From the NCBI GenBank assembly GCA_963835535.1, contig CAWIFL010000004.1:620001-684000 (forward strand): a stretch of DNA of 64,000 nt. Direction: 5' to 3'. Below, in pieces: positions 9,112 through 17,343 of this stretch. Under the pieces are notes generated by a model. That model saw nothing but the letters and a program-made list of their open reading frames with translations. It did no database searches and was not told where the DNA came from. A program made the position numbers and the translations under genes. The stretch is from Fen-1245 sp963835535. Lineage in GTDB: Bacteria > Gemmatimonadota > Gemmatimonadetes > Gemmatimonadales > JACORV01. How positions within the stretch are numbered: the stretch's first letter is position 1; every line of letters begins with the position of its first letter.

Positions 9112-11376
9112 GTGACGCTCCGCGGCGGGGTGGTCGCCTGCGCGGTGCTGGCCGCCGCGGGTGCGTGGCCGGCCGCCGCGCGCGCCCAGGGGCGCCCGGT
9201 CGGCCCGACGGTGCGCGCGCTCGCGGCTCTGTCGCCCGCCGACCTGGCGGCGCTGGCGCGCGACACCGTCGCCTCGCGGATGGTCGCCGTCACGCGCGAC
9301 GCCGACGGCGTGCCGGTCGCCCATCTCCTGATCCGTCTCAAGCGGGCCGATGCGGGTCCGCTGCTCCGGGACGGGGCGCGGCTCGGCACCCGGGCGGGCA
9401 CGCTGGTGAGCGCCCGCGTGCCGCTCGCGTCGCTCCCGGGGCTGCTCGCCGACGGGGCGGTGGCCGCGGTCTACGGCGCCCGCCGGTGGGCGCCGCTCAA
9501 CGACGTGGGGACGGCGGCGATCGGCGCGGCCGGCCTCAGGCGGATGGTGGCGGCCGACAGCTTCACCGGCTCGGTGGGACGCGGCGTGATCGTCGGTCTC
9601 GTGGACACCGGGCTGGACTTCAGCCAGCGGGACTTCGTGGTGGATGCGCTCGCGCGCTCCCGGGTCCTCTACCTGTGGGACCAGACCCTGACGGGGCCGG
9701 GACCGGGCCTGGTCGGCGCCGCGACCTTCAGCTACGGGGTCGAGTGCGGCCAGGCGATGCTGAGCAGCGGCAGCTGCCCGTCGGCCGACTCGGTCGGCCA
9801 CGGCACGCACGTGCTGGGGACGGCGGCGGGCGACGGGAGCGCGACCGGCGGCGCGGTGCCGGCGGGGAAGTTCGCGGGGGTCGCGCCCGGGGCGGATCTC
9901 GTCGTCGTCAAGACGACATTCCTCTCCGACGCGGTGGTGGACGGCGTCAACTACATCTTCAGCCGCGCCGCCGAGCTCGGCAGGCCGGCGGTGGTGAACC
10001 TCAGCCTCGGGTCGCAGTGGGGCCCGCACGACGGGACGTTGCCCGAGGAGGAGGCGCTCGACTCGCTGGCGGGGCCGGGGCGGATCGTCGTCGCGGCGGC
10101 CGGCAACGACGGAGACAACGGGAACACGACGCCGGCGCTCGCCGCGCCGCGGCTCCACGGCACGGCCGCCGTCCCGGCGCCCGGCCAGACGACCGACTTC
10201 GTCGTCACGGTCCCCGCGTACGCGGCGCAGGCGGGGCCGAACAACGACTACGTCGTTCTGCAGCTGTGGTACGCCGGGTCCGACACGGTCAACGTCACGG
10301 TGCTGCGGCCCGACGGGACGTCCGCGACCTCCGGGCCGACGAGCGCGCCGACCGCGACGGTGACGCAGGACGGCACGCAGGGGCAGATCCACATCGAGAA
10401 CGGCTCGGGGCAGGCCCTCGCCGTCACGCCGGACAACGTCGGATTCATCGTCCTCGGCGACTTCGGCGGCGGCACCGACGTCGCGGCCGGATCGTGGACG
10501 GTCCGCGTGACCGGGGTCGCGGTGCACAGCGGGAAGCCGCTGCACCTGTGGGTGGCCGAGAACACGATGCCCTCGGTCGGCCTGGGTGCCGGCTCCGCCA
10601 ACGGCTATCTGGTGCTCTCGCCGGCCAGCGCGACGCAGGTGCTGGCGGTCGGCGCGTACGTCACGCGGCTGCAGTGGCAGGACGTGACCGGGCAGACGCG
10701 GTCCTACGCCAACCAGGAACGGCTGGGCGACCTGGCGATGTTCTCGAGCCCGGGCCCGCGGCGGGACGGCGTGCAGAAGCCCGATCTGGCGGCGCCGGGG
10801 AAGGGTGTGGCGTCGGCGCTGTCGCACACGGCGGCCTGGGCGACGGCGCGGATCATGCCCGACAGCCAGCACGTCGTGTCCGAGGGCACCTCGATGGCGG
10901 CGCCGTTCGTGACGGGCTCGGTGGCTCTGCTGCTGGAGAGGACGCCGACGCTGACGCCGATGGCGGTGCGCGCCCTGCTCACGCGGGCGGCGCGGGTCGA
11001 CAGCTTCGCGCAGCACCCGTTCGACGGCGGAAGCACCGGCACGCCGAACGCGTCCTGGGGCTACGGGAAGCTCGACGTGGCGTCGGCGCTCACGGCCCTG
11101 GCCGCGCAGACCGCCGCGCCCATCAATCTGTCGGAGAACCCCGTCCGCGGCAGCTCCGTCACGATCAACTACACGGGCACGCCGCGGACGGTCGCGATCT
11201 TCACCTTCACCGGCGCGCGAGTGCGGTCATTCGCCTCGCCTCCGGCGGGCAACGTCGTGTGGGACCTGACGGGTGACGACGGCCGTCGCGTGGTCAACGG
11301 CGTCTACATCGTCGCGGTGGATCTCGGCGGCTCGGTGGTGCGGCGCCGCATCTACGTCGCGCGGAGGGGGCCGTGA
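9112..11376 (+). CDS. Secreted subtilisin-like serine protease (S8) with FlgD-like C-terminal domain
   Basis: A 754-residue subtilase, start GTG at 9112, 12 bases after the preceding gene. A signal peptide (residues 1-26, ending ARAQ) and a propeptide-like region come first. The catalytic triad is D165 (VDTG), H230 (GHGTH) and S594 (GTSMAAP). About 200 residues between H and S form a beta-rich insertion before the serine. The last 80 or so residues (PINLSENPVRG to YVARRGP) are a FlgD-like immunoglobulin fold with 'WDLTGDDGRRVVNGVYIV', the same kind of C-terminal module used as a sorting signal by type IX secretion in Bacteroidota. Its stop overlaps the next gene as GTGA, so it is coupled to the PorV/PorQ-like protein. 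Confidence 0.9.
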   Translation: MTLRGGVVACAVLAAAGAWPAAARAQGRPVGPTVRALAALSPADLAALARDTVASRMVAVTRDADGVPVAHLLIRLKRADAGPLLRDGARLGTRAGTLVSARVPLASLPGLLADGAVAAVYGARRWAPLNDVGTAAIGAAGLRRMVAADSFTGSVGRGVIVGLVDTGLDFSQRDFVVDALARSRVLYLWDQTLTGPGPGLVGAATFSYGVECGQAMLSSGSCPSADSVGHGTHVLGTAAGDGSATGGAVPAGKFAGVAPGADLVVVKTTFLSDAVVDGVNYIFSRAAELGRPAVVNLSLGSQWGPHDGTLPEEEALDSLAGPGRIVVAAAGNDGDNGNTTPALAAPRLHGTAAVPAPGQTTDFVVTVPAYAAQAGPNNDYVVLQLWYAGSDTVNVTVLRPDGTSATSGPTSAPTATVTQDGTQGQIHIENGSGQALAVTPDNVGFIVLGDFGGGTDVAAGSWTVRVTGVAVHSGKPLHLWVAENTMPSVGLGAGSANGYLVLSPASATQVLAVGAYVTRLQWQDVTGQTRSYANQERLGDLAMFSSPGPRRDGVQKPDLAAPGKGVASALSHTAAWATARIMPDSQHVVSEGTSMAAPFVTGSVALLLERTPTLTPMAVRALLTRAARVDSFAQHPFDGGSTGTPNASWGYGKLDVASALTALAAQTAAPINLSENPVRGSSVTINYTGTPRTVAIFTFTGARVRSFASPPAGNVVWDLTGDDGRRVVNGVYIVAVDLGGSVVRRRIYVARRGP

Positions 11377-12359
11377 GGACCGCGCGCCGTCGGTGGGCGG
11401 CCCTGGTCGCGGCTGCGGTGCTGGCGGTCGCGGGTCCGGCGGCGCGCGCGCGGGCCCAGTCCACGGGCACGACCGCCGGAGCGCTCCTCACGATCCCCGC
11501 CACCGCGCGCTCGCTGGGCCTGGGGGGCGCGTACACCGCCGTCGTGGGCGACGAGGGGAACATCTTCGTGAACCCCGCCGGGCTGGCGGCGATCAGCCAC
11601 GCCGCACTGGGCGTCAGTTACGAGAAGTACCTGTTCGACTCCTACCTGGTCAGCGGCGGCGTGGCGTTCCGCGCGGGCGAGTTCGATCTGGGCCTTGGCG
11701 TCGAGATGCTGAATTTCGGATCCGACACCGTGTACCGGCCGGACCCGATGTTCGGCGGTTCGCGCGGCATCGCCGACCCCGGCGGGGCGATGGTCGGGGC
11801 GTATAACGCGGCGGCCGTGGGCGCGGCGGCCTGGCGCCTCGGGATGTTCTCGCTGGGCGGGAGCGTGAAGTACCTGAAGGAGCACATGTCCATCCCGGAC
11901 ACGACGCTCTACGACGCCTCGGGATTCGGCTACACCGTGGGGGGCGCGCTCGCGATCTTCGACATCGCGGCGTTCGGCGTCGTGGTGGAGAACCTCGGCC
12001 CCGACCTGAAGACCACCACGGACACGCCGGCGCCGCTGCCGCGCACCGTGCGCGCCGGCTTCTCGTTCAACCTCGTGGATCCACAGGGCACACCGCGCCT
12101 GATGGTCGTGGGCGACTGGGTGTCGCCGCGCGGCGCCAAGTCCTACTGGATCTTGGGGGTTGAGGGCGGCGTGGTGTCCGGCGGCGTCGGCCTGCTCGGG
12201 AGGGCCGGCATCGCGACGGGGCAGGCGCCGAGCGACCGGAAGTCGCTGTCGCTCGGCGGAGGACTCGTCTTCCACAACCTCCGCCTCGACTACGCCTATC
12301 AGGGCTTCGGCACGCTCGGGACGGCGACGCAGCGCTTCGGCCTCGTGTGGCTGCCGTAA
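11373..12359 (+). CDS. PorV/PorQ-family outer membrane protein
   Basis: A 328-residue exported protein, start GTG at 11373 overlapping the protease stop. A signal peptide (residues 1-29, ending ARAQ) is followed by the family opening 'ATARSLGLGGAYTAVVGDEGNIFVNPAGLA', then repeated amphipathic beta strands to the C-terminal 'RFGLVWLP', consistent with a FadL-like barrel. In Bacteroidota PorV is the shuttle that hands type IX cargo to the surface machinery, and PorQ is related. Here the gene is coupled to a subtilase carrying a C-terminal FlgD-like domain, which suggests (but does not prove) an export or surface-attachment partnership. No other type IX component is encoded in the window. Confidence 0.8.
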   Translation: MRTARRRWAALVAAAVLAVAGPAARARAQSTGTTAGALLTIPATARSLGLGGAYTAVVGDEGNIFVNPAGLAAISHAALGVSYEKYLFDSYLVSGGVAFRAGEFDLGLGVEMLNFGSDTVYRPDPMFGGSRGIADPGGAMVGAYNAAAVGAAAWRLGMFSLGGSVKYLKEHMSIPDTTLYDASGFGYTVGGALAIFDIAAFGVVVENLGPDLKTTTDTPAPLPRTVRAGFSFNLVDPQGTPRLMVVGDWVSPRGAKSYWILGVEGGVVSGGVGLLGRAGIATGQAPSDRKSLSLGGGLVFHNLRLDYAYQGFGTLGTATQRFGLVWLP

Positions 12360-13435
12360 GAGTCCGCTTCCGCACCATCCTCAAGATCGTCGGCGCGGCG
12401 CTTGGCATCCTCATCGTCGCAGCGGCCGCGGCCTGGGCCGCGAGCCGCGAGGTGCGCTATCTGACGCGTGCGGCGCTCGAGGAGGCGCTGATCCTCGCCC
12501 GCCGCCAGCCGATCGCGAAGGTGGTGGCGGAGGCATCCACGGACGCCTTCACCCGGGGCCGGCTGCAGCTCGTCCTCGCGGCACGCGACTTCGCCGCCGA
12601 GTCGCTCCATCTGGCGGCGCGCCGGACCTATACCACCTACTCCCGGATCGGACGCGACACGCTGGTGCTGGTGCTCTCGGCGAGCCCGTCCGACCGCCTC
12701 GCCGCGTACACCTGGAGCTACCCGATCGTGGGGCGGGTGCCGTACAAGGGGTTCTTCGACAGGGCGGCGGCCCTCGCCGAGGCGGCGCGGCTCCAGCGCC
12801 AGGGGCTGGACACGTACGTGCGGATCTCGGATGCGTTCTCGACGCTCGGCTGGTTCAACGACCCGCTGCTCTCGACGATCGTGCGCGAGGACTCGGTGGA
12901 TCTGGCGGCGACGGTCATCCACGAGATCCTGCACAATACCATATGGGTGCCGGGGAACGTGCCGTTCAACGAGTCTCTCGCCGACTTCGTCGGGTACCGC
13001 GGAGCGGAACGGTTCTTCCTGGCGAGAGGCGACCGGCGCTCGGCGGCGTTCGCGGTGGCGCGCTGGCAGGACGAGATCCGGCTGGCCCACTTCTACGACA
13101 CGCTCACGGCGAAGCTGGAGCGGCTGTACGCGGGCGCTCTCAAGGGCGCGGCGCTCGAGCCGGAGCGGCAGCGGATCTTCGGCGCGGCGCGGGACGATCT
13201 CGCCGGTCCGGTGGGGAAGACGCTCCGGACGATCGACGGCCGCCGCCTGGCGGAGCGCCCGCTCAACAACGCGGTCGTCGTGGCGGCGCGCCTCTACCGC
13301 ACGGACCTGGACCGTTTCGAGGCGCTGTTCGCCGCCGACGGGGACGATGTGGTGCGGGCGATCGCGGACCTGAAGCGGCGGGCCGCGGCGGGCGATCCCT
13401 GGGCGGCGCCGCCGGCGCGGCGGGCCGGCCCCTAG
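12347..13435 (+). CDS. Membrane-anchored predicted zinc aminopeptidase (Aminopep family)
   Basis: A 362-residue protein of the predicted aminopeptidase family represented by PF10023. The GTG at 12347 overlaps the previous gene by 13 bases; no other start codon precedes the conserved part. A transmembrane helix (residues about 10-31) is followed by 'SREVRYLTRAALEEALILARRQPI', characteristic of this family. The zinc site is HEILH (192-196) with E209 in 'FNESLADFVG' as third ligand. Expected to sit in the cytoplasmic membrane facing the periplasm. It ends the plus-strand exported-peptidase run. Its TAG stop shares a CTAG with the stop of the convergent TPR gene. Confidence 0.85.
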   Translation: MAAVRVRFRTILKIVGAALGILIVAAAAAWAASREVRYLTRAALEEALILARRQPIAKVVAEASTDAFTRGRLQLVLAARDFAAESLHLAARRTYTTYSRIGRDTLVLVLSASPSDRLAAYTWSYPIVGRVPYKGFFDRAAALAEAARLQRQGLDTYVRISDAFSTLGWFNDPLLSTIVREDSVDLAATVIHEILHNTIWVPGNVPFNESLADFVGYRGAERFFLARGDRRSAAFAVARWQDEIRLAHFYDTLTAKLERLYAGALKGAALEPERQRIFGAARDDLAGPVGKTLRTIDGRRLAERPLNNAVVVAARLYRTDLDRFEALFAADGDDVVRAIADLKRRAAAGDPWAAPPARRAGP

Positions 13436-14625
13436 GGCGTCTCGGACGGCTGCCGGCGGGTGTGCCAGCGCGCGAGCGGGTGGCGCGCCAGCGCGGCGAT
13501 CTCGTCGTCCCCGGCGGCTGATCCGGCAGGAGCCTGCAGGGCGCGCATGGCGAGCGGGTGGATCGCGGGCGCTTCCCCGCGGCACCGGAGCGTGCCGACG
13601 ATGTCCGCCGGGTCCAGCGTGTCGGCCGGCTGCGTGAGCGCGAAGGCGTAGCCGCTCTTCCACCGGTCCAGTCGCGCGAGCTGCTTCCGCCATTCCTCGC
13701 CGTCGCCGTGCACGGTCACGAGCAGGGGCCGGTCCCCGGCGTCCACCGCCGCGGCCGGCAGGACCTGAACGCCGATCGCGCGACCGAGGGCCTGGGCCAG
13801 CGGCTCGTCCTCCGCGTGGACGGCGCAGCAGGCCGTGACCGGCCAGCCCAGCGTTCCGGCCAGCCGCGTGAACGCCCCGAGGCACGCCGCCATCACACCG
13901 ACGATCGCAGCGTGGTCCCCGCCCGGCAGCGTCTCGGCACCGCCGTCGAGGAGCACGGCGCCCAGGTCCGCGAAGGCGCGCTCGCGTGCGGTGAAGTCGC
14001 GCGGCCGCTTCCCGCCCAGGGCGGCGGCCCGCCGCGTCGCCAGGATCTCCCACGCGGCCTCGCGGCGGGGCACGTCGTGCTCGGCGGACTGGTGCGCGCC
14101 CTCGAACGCGACCTCGGCGGCGTCGTACTGTCCGGCCTCGCGGAGGATCCGGCCGCGCAGGAGCAGCGTGTCGGTGTGGGGTTCCAGCGTGAAGGCGCGG
14201 TCGAGGACCAGCAGGGCGCGGGAGTACTCGCCCGCGCGGAAGGCGGCGTACGCCAGCTCGTGCCAGGCGAGCGCGAGGTTGCCGTCCCGTTCGAGTGCGG
14301 CCTCGAGCGCCTCGACGGCCTCCGCGACGCGGCCCAGCTCCGCGAGCGCGGCACCCTTGATCGCGAGCGGCATCGCGGCGTCGGGCCCGAAATGCGCTTC
14401 GGCGCGGCGCGCCAGATCCAGCGCGTCGGCATACCGCCCGCGCTGGCGCAGCAGCTCGAAGAGCTCGAGCCAGCCGGCGCGCAGCTCGGGATCGCCGGCG
14501 AGCGCGGAGCGGTACTCCTGCTCCGCCTCCGCCGGCTTCCCCTCGCGGCTGAACCAGCGCGCCTTGGCGAGGACCTTCTCGCCGGGCCCGTAATGGAACA
14601 CGGCGTACGACGACGTGAACCGCAT
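13432..14625 (-). CDS. Tetratricopeptide-repeat protein
   Basis: A 397-residue protein with no signal peptide or membrane segment. Residues about 15-185 are TPR units (for example 'AEAEQEYRSALAGDPELRAGWLELFELL' and 'YSRALLVLDRAFTLEPHTDTLLLRG'), so it is a protein-interaction scaffold. The C-terminal half, rich in Ala/Leu with a repeated cysteine pair (TACCAV), is not one I recognise. The start is ATG 14625; a TATCTT -10-like hexamer lies 10 bases upstream. It is divergent from the M20 dipeptidase and convergent with the aminopeptidase. Function unknown. Confidence 0.75.
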   Translation of the reverse strand: MRFTSSYAVFHYGPGEKVLAKARWFSREGKPAEAEQEYRSALAGDPELRAGWLELFELLRQRGRYADALDLARRAEAHFGPDAAMPLAIKGAALAELGRVAEAVEALEAALERDGNLALAWHELAYAAFRAGEYSRALLVLDRAFTLEPHTDTLLLRGRILREAGQYDAAEVAFEGAHQSAEHDVPRREAAWEILATRRAAALGGKRPRDFTARERAFADLGAVLLDGGAETLPGGDHAAIVGVMAACLGAFTRLAGTLGWPVTACCAVHAEDEPLAQALGRAIGVQVLPAAAVDAGDRPLLVTVHGDGEEWRKQLARLDRWKSGYAFALTQPADTLDPADIVGTLRCRGEAPAIHPLAMRALQAPAGSAAGDDEIAALARHPLARWHTRRQPSETP

Positions 14626-14635
14626 GGCCCCCGGG

Positions 14636-14706
14636 AAGATACAGCTGGCGCGCGACGCGGCCAGTCGCGCTCGCGTCTGGCGGACTCCCCTTCGCGGTCC
14701 TACGTT
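14636..14706. promoter_or_regulatory. Divergent promoter region between the TPR gene and the M20 peptidase
   Basis: The -10-like hexamer TATCTT (minus strand, 14636-14641) ends 10 bases before the TPR start. TACGTT (plus strand, 14701-14706) ends 8 bases before the M20 ATG. Both would give almost leaderless messages. No strong -35 element is visible for either. Confidence 0.35.
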
Positions 14707-14714
14707 ACCGGGAC

Positions 14715-16076
14715 ATGACGACTCTCTCGGATTTCGTGACGCGCGAACAGTCGAGGCTCCTGGCGGACCTCTCCGACTGGCTTCGCATTCCCAGCATCAG
14801 CACGCAGCCCGAGCACGCCGCCGACTGCCGGCGCGCCGCCGCCTGGATCGCCGGACGCCTGGAGCGCCTCGGCTGCCGGGTGGAAACGATCGAGACCGGC
14901 GGACACCCGATCCTCTGGGCGACGGGTCCTCAGGTGCGCGGCGCACCGACCGTGCTGTGCTACGGGCACTACGACGTCCAGCCGCCGGACCCGGTGGCCG
15001 AGTGGATCTCGCCCGCGTTCGAGCCCACGGTGCGCGACGGGATGCTGTTCGCGCGGGGCACGGCCGACGACAAGGGCCAGGTGTTCTGCGTCGTCGCGGC
15101 GCTGGAGGCGCTCAAGGCCACGCGCGGCGCCCTGCCGATCAACCTCCACTACCTGATCGAGGGCGAGGAGGAGACCGGCTCCGACGGCCTCACGGACCTC
15201 CTGACCCGGGAGCCGGACCGGACCAGGGCCGACGCGGTGCTCGTCACCGACACGAACATCGTGGCGCCGGGCCAGCCGAGCGCGGACGTCGGGCTGCGCG
15301 GCATCGTACACGCCGAGATCCACGTGCGCACCCTGAAGGCGGACCTGCACAGCGGGCTCTACGGCGGCGCCGCACCCAACGCCATCGAGACACTGCTGCA
15401 CCTGCTCGAGAAGCTCAAGGGGGAGGACGGCCGGATCCGGATCCCCGGCTTCTACGATCGCGTGAAGCGGCCGACCGCCAAGGAGCTGAAGGCGTGGCGC
15501 GCGCTGCCGATGAAGGAGAAGGGCTTCAAGGAGGAGGCCGGGACGAAGGGCCTCGTCGGGGAGAAGAAGTACGGCTTCATCGAGCGCATCTGGTCGCGCC
15601 CGACGCTCGAGGTGCACGGGATCGTCGGCGGCTACACGGCGGCGGGCACAAAGACCGTGATCCCCGCGGAAGCGACGGCGAAGATCTCCCTGCGCCTGGT
15701 GCCCGACCAGCGGGGCAAGGAAGCCGGCGCCCAGCTCGTGAAGGCGGTCAAGCGCCTCGCCCCGAAGTACGCGGAGGTCGAGGTGAAGGTCTTCTCCACG
15801 GTGGACCCGGCCGAGACGCCGCTCGACTCGCGCCCGTTCGAGGTGATGGACGCGGCGTTCCGCGAGATCTGGGGGAAGGGGATCGCGCCGATCCGGAGCG
15901 GCGGCTCCATCCCGATCGTGCCGCTGCTGCAGCAGCGTGGCGCGCCGGTCGTCATGGCCGGCATCGGCCTGCCCGACGACCGCCTCCACGCGCCCAATGA
16001 GAAGCTCACGCTCGACCAGTTGTGGAAAGGCATCCCGCTGTTCGCCAGATTCTTCGAGATGCTAGGGGGCAGATAG
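14715..16076 (+). CDS. M20-family dipeptidase
   Basis: A 453-residue cytosolic di-zinc peptidase of the M20 family, in the dipeptidase clade related to carnosinase-like CNDP enzymes. Metal-site motifs are visible in order: 'GHYDVQPPDP' (His and the catalytic Asp), 'ARGTADDKGQ' (bridging Asp), 'EGEEETGS' (catalytic base and ligand Glu), 'TDTN' (Asp ligand) and the final His in 'RLHAPNE'. The lid/dimerisation domain lies between residues about 190 and 320. It cleaves dipeptides after peptide uptake, a fitting companion for the upstream exported proteases. A large inverted repeat follows the stop. Confidence 0.93.
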   Translation: MTTLSDFVTREQSRLLADLSDWLRIPSISTQPEHAADCRRAAAWIAGRLERLGCRVETIETGGHPILWATGPQVRGAPTVLCYGHYDVQPPDPVAEWISPAFEPTVRDGMLFARGTADDKGQVFCVVAALEALKATRGALPINLHYLIEGEEETGSDGLTDLLTREPDRTRADAVLVTDTNIVAPGQPSADVGLRGIVHAEIHVRTLKADLHSGLYGGAAPNAIETLLHLLEKLKGEDGRIRIPGFYDRVKRPTAKELKAWRALPMKEKGFKEEAGTKGLVGEKKYGFIERIWSRPTLEVHGIVGGYTAAGTKTVIPAEATAKISLRLVPDQRGKEAGAQLVKAVKRLAPKYAEVEVKVFSTVDPAETPLDSRPFEVMDAAFREIWGKGIAPIRSGGSIPIVPLLQQRGAPVVMAGIGLPDDRLHAPNEKLTLDQLWKGIPLFARFFEMLGGR

Positions 16077-16085
16077 GACGGATCC

Positions 16086-16180
16086 AGAGTAGTTGCCAGA
16101 CGCCAAGTTGACAGTGGTTCCAAGCGGCTGGCATCTGGTAACCACTGGCAACTTGGCGTCTGGGAACTGCTCCGAACTCT
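16086..16180. repeat. Large inverted repeat built from TGGNNNC-like heptads, between convergent genes
   Basis: The left arm (16091-16122) and right arm (16136-16168) are near-perfect reverse complements over about 32 bases, with one or two mismatches and a single-base bulge. The loop is about 13 bases. Short AGAGT/ACTCT tips at 16086-16090 and 16176-16180 extend the palindrome. Each arm is itself a run of related heptads (TGGCATC, TGGTAAC, TGGCAAC, TGGCGTC, TGGGAAC on the right arm), so the element is both inverted and internally repetitive. It lies between the stops of M20 and the sulfite-oxidase-like gene and could act as a bidirectional terminator, but it lacks a T-run and looks more like a REP-type or mobile repeat. 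It is not G+C-extreme like its surroundings. Confidence 0.75.
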
Positions 16181-16197
16181 GTCTTCCCACAGTCTGG

Positions 16198-16824
16198 CTA
16201 CCTTCGGGGTCCGCGTCGCATCCGGACGGGATCGGGCCGCCCGTACCGCTCCTCCGCCCACGGATCGCCGCGCTTGTGGTAGCCGTTCTGCTCCCAGTAG
16301 CCGGGCTCGTCGCCCTCCAGCACCTCGATGCCGCGCACCCACTTCGCCGACTTCCAGAAGTAGAGGTGCGGCACCACGAGCCGCGCGGGTCCGCCGTGCT
16401 CGGGCAGGAGCGGCTCGCCGTCATGGTGCGTGGCGATCAGGTTCCCTTCGCGGAGCAGGTCGGGGAGCGGCAGGTTGGTCGTGTAGTCGGGATCGGCATG
16501 GACCAGGGCGTGCGTGGCGTTGGGCCGGACGCCGGCGCGCTCGAGCAAGCCCAAGACCGGCACGCCCGAGAAGACGTTGTCGTAGCGCGACCACTGCGTC
16601 ACGCAGTGGATGTCGCAGAGCACGTCGCGCTGCGGGAGGGCGCCGAATTCGGCCCACGAGATCTCGTAGGGCCGCTCGACCTCGCCGAACACCCTGAAGG
16701 TCCACCGCGAGAGATCGGCGCGCGGCACGTGGCTGGCGTGCAGCACCGGCCACTTCGCGGTCTCGTACTGGCCCGGCGGAAGGCGCGTGCGGTCGCGGGG
16801 GCGGACGTCCAGGGGCTCCGACAT
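16198..16824 (-). CDS. Molybdopterin-dependent sulfite-oxidase-like oxidoreductase
   Basis: A 208-residue protein consisting of just the molybdopterin-binding domain of the sulfite oxidase/YedY (MsrP) superfamily. No signal peptide is visible, so it is likely cytoplasmic, unlike MsrP. The start is ATG 16824 (MSEPLDVRPRDRTRLPPGQY). The molybdenum-coordinating cysteine is C74 in 'CDIHCVTQWS', the equivalent of the conserved Cys-Val-x-x-Trp-Ser motif. 'HLYFWKSAKWVRGIEV' near the C-terminus is typical of this clade. No haem domain and no MsrQ partner are encoded beside it. The substrate is unknown; a protein-methionine or small S-/N-oxide reductase is possible. Confidence 0.85.
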   Translation of the reverse strand: MSEPLDVRPRDRTRLPPGQYETAKWPVLHASHVPRADLSRWTFRVFGEVERPYEISWAEFGALPQRDVLCDIHCVTQWSRYDNVFSGVPVLGLLERAGVRPNATHALVHADPDYTTNLPLPDLLREGNLIATHHDGEPLLPEHGGPARLVVPHLYFWKSAKWVRGIEVLEGDEPGYWEQNGYHKRGDPWAEERYGRPDPVRMRRGPRR

Positions 16825-16831
16825 TGGAACC

Positions 16832-16858
16832 AAGATACTCAGGATTGCGGGGTGTCGA
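16832..16858 (-). promoter_or_regulatory. Putative promoter of the sulfite-oxidase-like gene
   Basis: On the minus strand TCGACA (16853-16858) and TATCTT (16832-16837) are 15 bases apart. The -10 hexamer ends 7 bases before the ATG at 16824, implying a leaderless message. The 15-base spacer is shorter than ideal. Confidence 0.35.
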
Positions 16859-16940
16859 GCGGCGGCGCTTGCATCGGTGCGGCTACGGGTCCAATGTAGT
16901 AAGGGAGGAGGGGGCACCGACGATGTGCCCATGACTCCAC

Positions 16941-17342
16941 ATGCGTACAGCCATCTTCCGCCCGGCCGTCTTCCTGCTGCTCTCCGCCTGCGCGGCCCGC
17001 ACGCCCGGCAGCACGCGGTTGGCTCCGGACCGCAGCCTCATCACGCAGCAGGAGATCCTGGAGCAGAGATTCGCAAACGTCTACGACGCGATCGAGGCGC
17101 TGCGTCCCGCCTGGCTGCAGACCCGGGGAACGAACAGCCTGCAAGCGACGTCCACGCAGGTCCAGGTCTACCTGGACAACAACCACCTGGGCGGCACCGA
17201 GACGCTGAGCACGATCAACCTGGGGAGCGTGGTATACATCCGGCACTACGACGGCGCCGCGGCCACGGCGCGCTGGGGCCTCGACCACGGGCAGGGGGCG
17301 ATCTACGTCTCGACGCACCCCGAAGGCAACATCGGGCCCTGA
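16941..17342 (+). CDS. Small lipoprotein with a TonB-receptor plug-like fold
   Basis: A 133-residue lipoprotein: the signal 'FRPAVFLLLSAC' ends in a good lipobox (LSAC, Cys17). The C-terminal 50 residues ('LGGTETLSTINLGSVVYIRHYDGAAATARWGLDHGQGAIYVST') follow the pattern of the last part of a TonB-dependent receptor plug, where 'V..IEVL.G..A..YG....GVI.I' is expected, but there is no barrel after it. Stand-alone plug-like lipoproteins of this kind occur in Gemmatimonadota; their function is not known to me. The start has no clear Shine-Dalgarno. It converges on the GH43 gene with one base between the two stops. Confidence 0.65.
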   Translation: MRTAIFRPAVFLLLSACAARTPGSTRLAPDRSLITQQEILEQRFANVYDAIEALRPAWLQTRGTNSLQATSTQVQVYLDNNHLGGTETLSTINLGSVVYIRHYDGAAATARWGLDHGQGAIYVSTHPEGNIGP

Positions 17343-17343
17343 G

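Noticed and set aside
7393..11016. A 1207-codon minus-strand frame across the two exported proteases
   Set aside because: Its composition is Arg/Gly/Pro-heavy with no motif, while the plus strand encodes clear catalytic motifs. It is a shadow frame.
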